Shown: one piece after another, positions 61,944 to 64,000 of the stretch
Layout: the number at the start of each line of letters is the position of its first letter
How positions within the stretch are numbered: position 1 is the stretch's first letter
DNA from: Pithys albifrons albifrons
Lineage: Eukaryota; Chordata; Aves; Passeriformes; Thamnophilidae
Reading direction: 5' to 3'
Length of the DNA: 64,000 nucleotides
NCBI RefSeq assembly: GCF_047495875.1
Contig: NC_092474.1
Span: 2,497,001 to 2,561,000 of the forward strand
Notes under the pieces: model-generated
What the model was told of the DNA's origin: nothing
Database searches by the model: none
Seen by the model: only the letters and a program-made list of their open reading frames with translations
Program-made: the position numbers and the translations under genes

Positions 61944-63047
61944 GGTTACTTCCCTGTGCTGGAAATATGTCTAATCTGCCCTTTTCTCAGGCCTCCCTTT
62001 ATTGTTATTGGAAGGCAGATCTGCTGCAATTTTCCAGGCACAGGTTAATAGGATAGATTAGTGTTTTATTACTGTGATTATCTTACTGTTCTTTGTGTGG
62101 GCACTGACCTAGAGTTTGAAGTGCTGCATAAAACATAAAGGAGATACAAGTCCCACTCATAAAAATAATCTTTAGATTAATACAAGTCTGGCCCTGCAGA
62201 CACACAAGGAGACAGTGCTTGTTCCCATTCACCTTCCCAGGCTGTTACTGGGAGCAGGGGTGTTCGCACTACCTTTTAGTAACAGAGCATGTGTATGTGA
62301 CTCCCCAGAGGTAGATGCAGCATAACTAGGAAGGGAATTTAAAAGGTTTCAGCAGGAATTTTCCAAAGCTCCCAAGTTATTAAGGACTATAAGTGTCAAA
62401 GAAATGGAGTGACCTTTGTGCTCTTGAGGCCTGAGCTTCTGAAATCAATCTTATTTCTGCTTGGGACCTGATATAGCCACTGTTAGTTGCTACCCTGTTT
62501 TCAGAGCACCTTGGTCTCTGTCCTGTTCATTCTGTTTACCTTTATGAGCTTGCAGAGGCTCTGGAGGACAGTTCACCACCCTGTTGCCCAGTGTGCCTTT
62601 AAGTCTTGTTAGTTGCAAGACAGGTTTGGAATTCCTTGTCCTAGTGCTGTGAAAGGTGACGCTTTTGAACATAAAAGCTATTACTTGAACAACAAAAAAA
62701 ATCTGCAATGAGTCATTCACCTGGTCTCTGTTGAGGGAAGCAAGTGCCCTTGGTGTGTTCAAGGAGCTCACAGGTCAGACATTCATCAGGTGGCACCACC
62801 AAAGCCCTTGAATGAAAGCCCAATCAAAGGTGTTAGTTCAGCTGCCAAGCCTTCTAAAATGTCAATAAGATTTCTCTCCAGGTAGTAGAAAATACTAATT
62901 GCCTCCTTCTACTGAGAAGCCTGTAGTTTAATAATTTTTCCAATCTAAAGGCAGTGTCAATGTATTCCCTCATCTGCCCTGGAAACAGGAGTCTCATACA
63001 CCAGAGCTCTCTGTTTCCCCATTCATCCTTTGGCAGGAGTGGGAAGT
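61944..63047. other. Anonymous noncoding DNA between the two direct repeats
   Basis: About 1.1 kb separate the two 82 bp repeats. No gene or named repeat was recognised. An A run lies near 62693-62700. Confidence 0.4.
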
Positions 63048-63129
63048 TGCCACAACCAGTTCTTGCTGCTGTCATCCAATTTTCCATGGGATGTGTGACC
63101 TTAGTTACTGGCTGCAGCAGGATTTAGTG
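63048..63129 (+). repeat. 82 bp direct repeat, second copy
   Basis: This is the partner of the segment at 61862-61943: TGCCACAACCAGTTCTTGCT to GCAGCAGGATTTAGTG, same orientation, about 88% identical without gaps. The clustering of mismatches in the GTGTAATGTCAG / GTGTGACCTTAG part suggests an old duplication, or two copies of an unnamed interspersed repeat. Confidence 0.9.
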
Positions 63130-64000
63130 TTCTCATGGGCAGGGATGGGAGGCTTTGCAGACTCAGTGCATCATCACCTTTAGTGTTTGTGAGCATCTGG
63201 TCATGCAGGAGACACTGTGGGGAAGAGCTGTCACGAGTCACAGCTCTTGGTGCAGCTGGGAGCCTTCCATTTTACACCTTGAGTACAAAATTGTTTTGAT
63301 TGATTTTTTTAAGGTTATCATAAGCAGATTATCTATATATGTCCTACTGTGGACTATCTTTTCTCCTTCTGGGGCTTCTGTCACTTTTTCCCTAAAATTA
63401 CTGGCCAGGGGAACAGCTCAGTGGCAGGTATTTGTTTCTTATCAGTTTGAGGCACTAACTTAATAGTCTTAATTATGAATTTAGGAGCCTGGTTTTATCA
63501 GGCCTGACTACATTTTGGTTCTTAGCATAATACCATAAACTGAATTTTATCTACTGAGTTATAAGACATTAAGATGTCATTAAGAATGAACTCTTTACCC
63601 CACAGAAGCCTGTAATGTCATTCTTCTCAGTCTGGGAATCTTCATGTTCTGATACTGGTGGCTGTGATAGACACTGCTCCAAACTAACTGAATGTTTCAA
63701 ACTCATCTCCTGGACCTGCTGCCCTCTCTTCTTCTCAGAGGGGGGTCAAAGGAGCCAACCAGGGGAAAAAAGTTTGGGTTGTTTTTGGTTTTTTTACTAT
63801 TATTTGGAAAACAACTATACTTTATTAGTGTGACTGAGTGTCACAGACCATTCCACCTCAAGCAATGGTTTTAAGGTCTCCTTGGAGCTAGAGAGAATCA
63901 AGAAACCTACCAAATGTAGAGCCATTGGATCTATTTCCCACTGGATTCACTTCCATCTATGAACAAAAAGTGCAAAATCCACTCAGGAAAAGCAGCAGAG
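63130..64000. other. Anonymous noncoding DNA
   Basis: No gene or named repeat was recognised up to the end of the window. The ORFs are short. Confidence 0.4.

Noticed and set aside
1..64000. CRISPR arrays, operons or a bacterial defence system
   Set aside because: Avian CR1 and LTR elements show a vertebrate nuclear genome; the only regular array is the 80-84 bp minisatellite, which lacks spacers.

Overview
The window looks like noncoding DNA from a bird, most likely a songbird-type genome. The evidence is seven CR1-type LINE fragments whose 3' ends finish in the short ATTCTATG-type repeat typical of avian CR1, one clear solo LTR of the avian ERVL style, and a second LTR-like block. I saw no Alu, L1 or other mammalian repeats, no operons and no bacterial or organellar gene structure. 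Base composition is moderate (AT-leaning) and CpG-poor.

Layout: 1-1.2 kb anonymous; 1.2-1.8 kb CR1 fragment on the minus strand; 3.1-3.2 kb short CR1 3' tail; 3.2-7.1 kb anonymous, with a homeodomain-motif-rich stretch near 5.4-5.8 kb; 7.1-7.7 kb CR1; 7.7-21.2 kb anonymous, with possible regulatory blocks near 11 kb and 16.4 kb and a pyrimidine-rich tract near 12.6 kb; 21.2-21.8 kb solo LTR; 21.8-32.2 kb anonymous, with a perfect octamer-type palindrome at 28.46 kb; 32.2-32.6 kb LTR-like block; 33.6-34.1 kb GC-rich island with overlapping ORFs; 43.5-44.3 kb longest CR1 copy; 47.4-48.1 kb longest ORF (235 codons, minus strand, unassigned); 48.7-48.9 kb CR1 tail; 52.6-52.9 kb CR1 tail of a different subfamily; 54.96-55.61 kb minisatellite of eight 80-84 bp units; 58.4-59.0 kb CR1; and an 82 bp direct repeat at 61.86 and 63.05 kb.

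I could not identify any host protein-coding exon, tRNA, rRNA or known microRNA. The long ORFs are either CR1 ORF2 remnants, ORFs running through repeats, or of a length that chance could produce. The window is therefore probably intronic or intergenic. The repeats record at least two related CR1 lineages plus one distinct lineage, and some markers are shared in a mosaic pattern. Repeat names and boundaries come from reading the sequence and from knowledge of the families; no database search was made.
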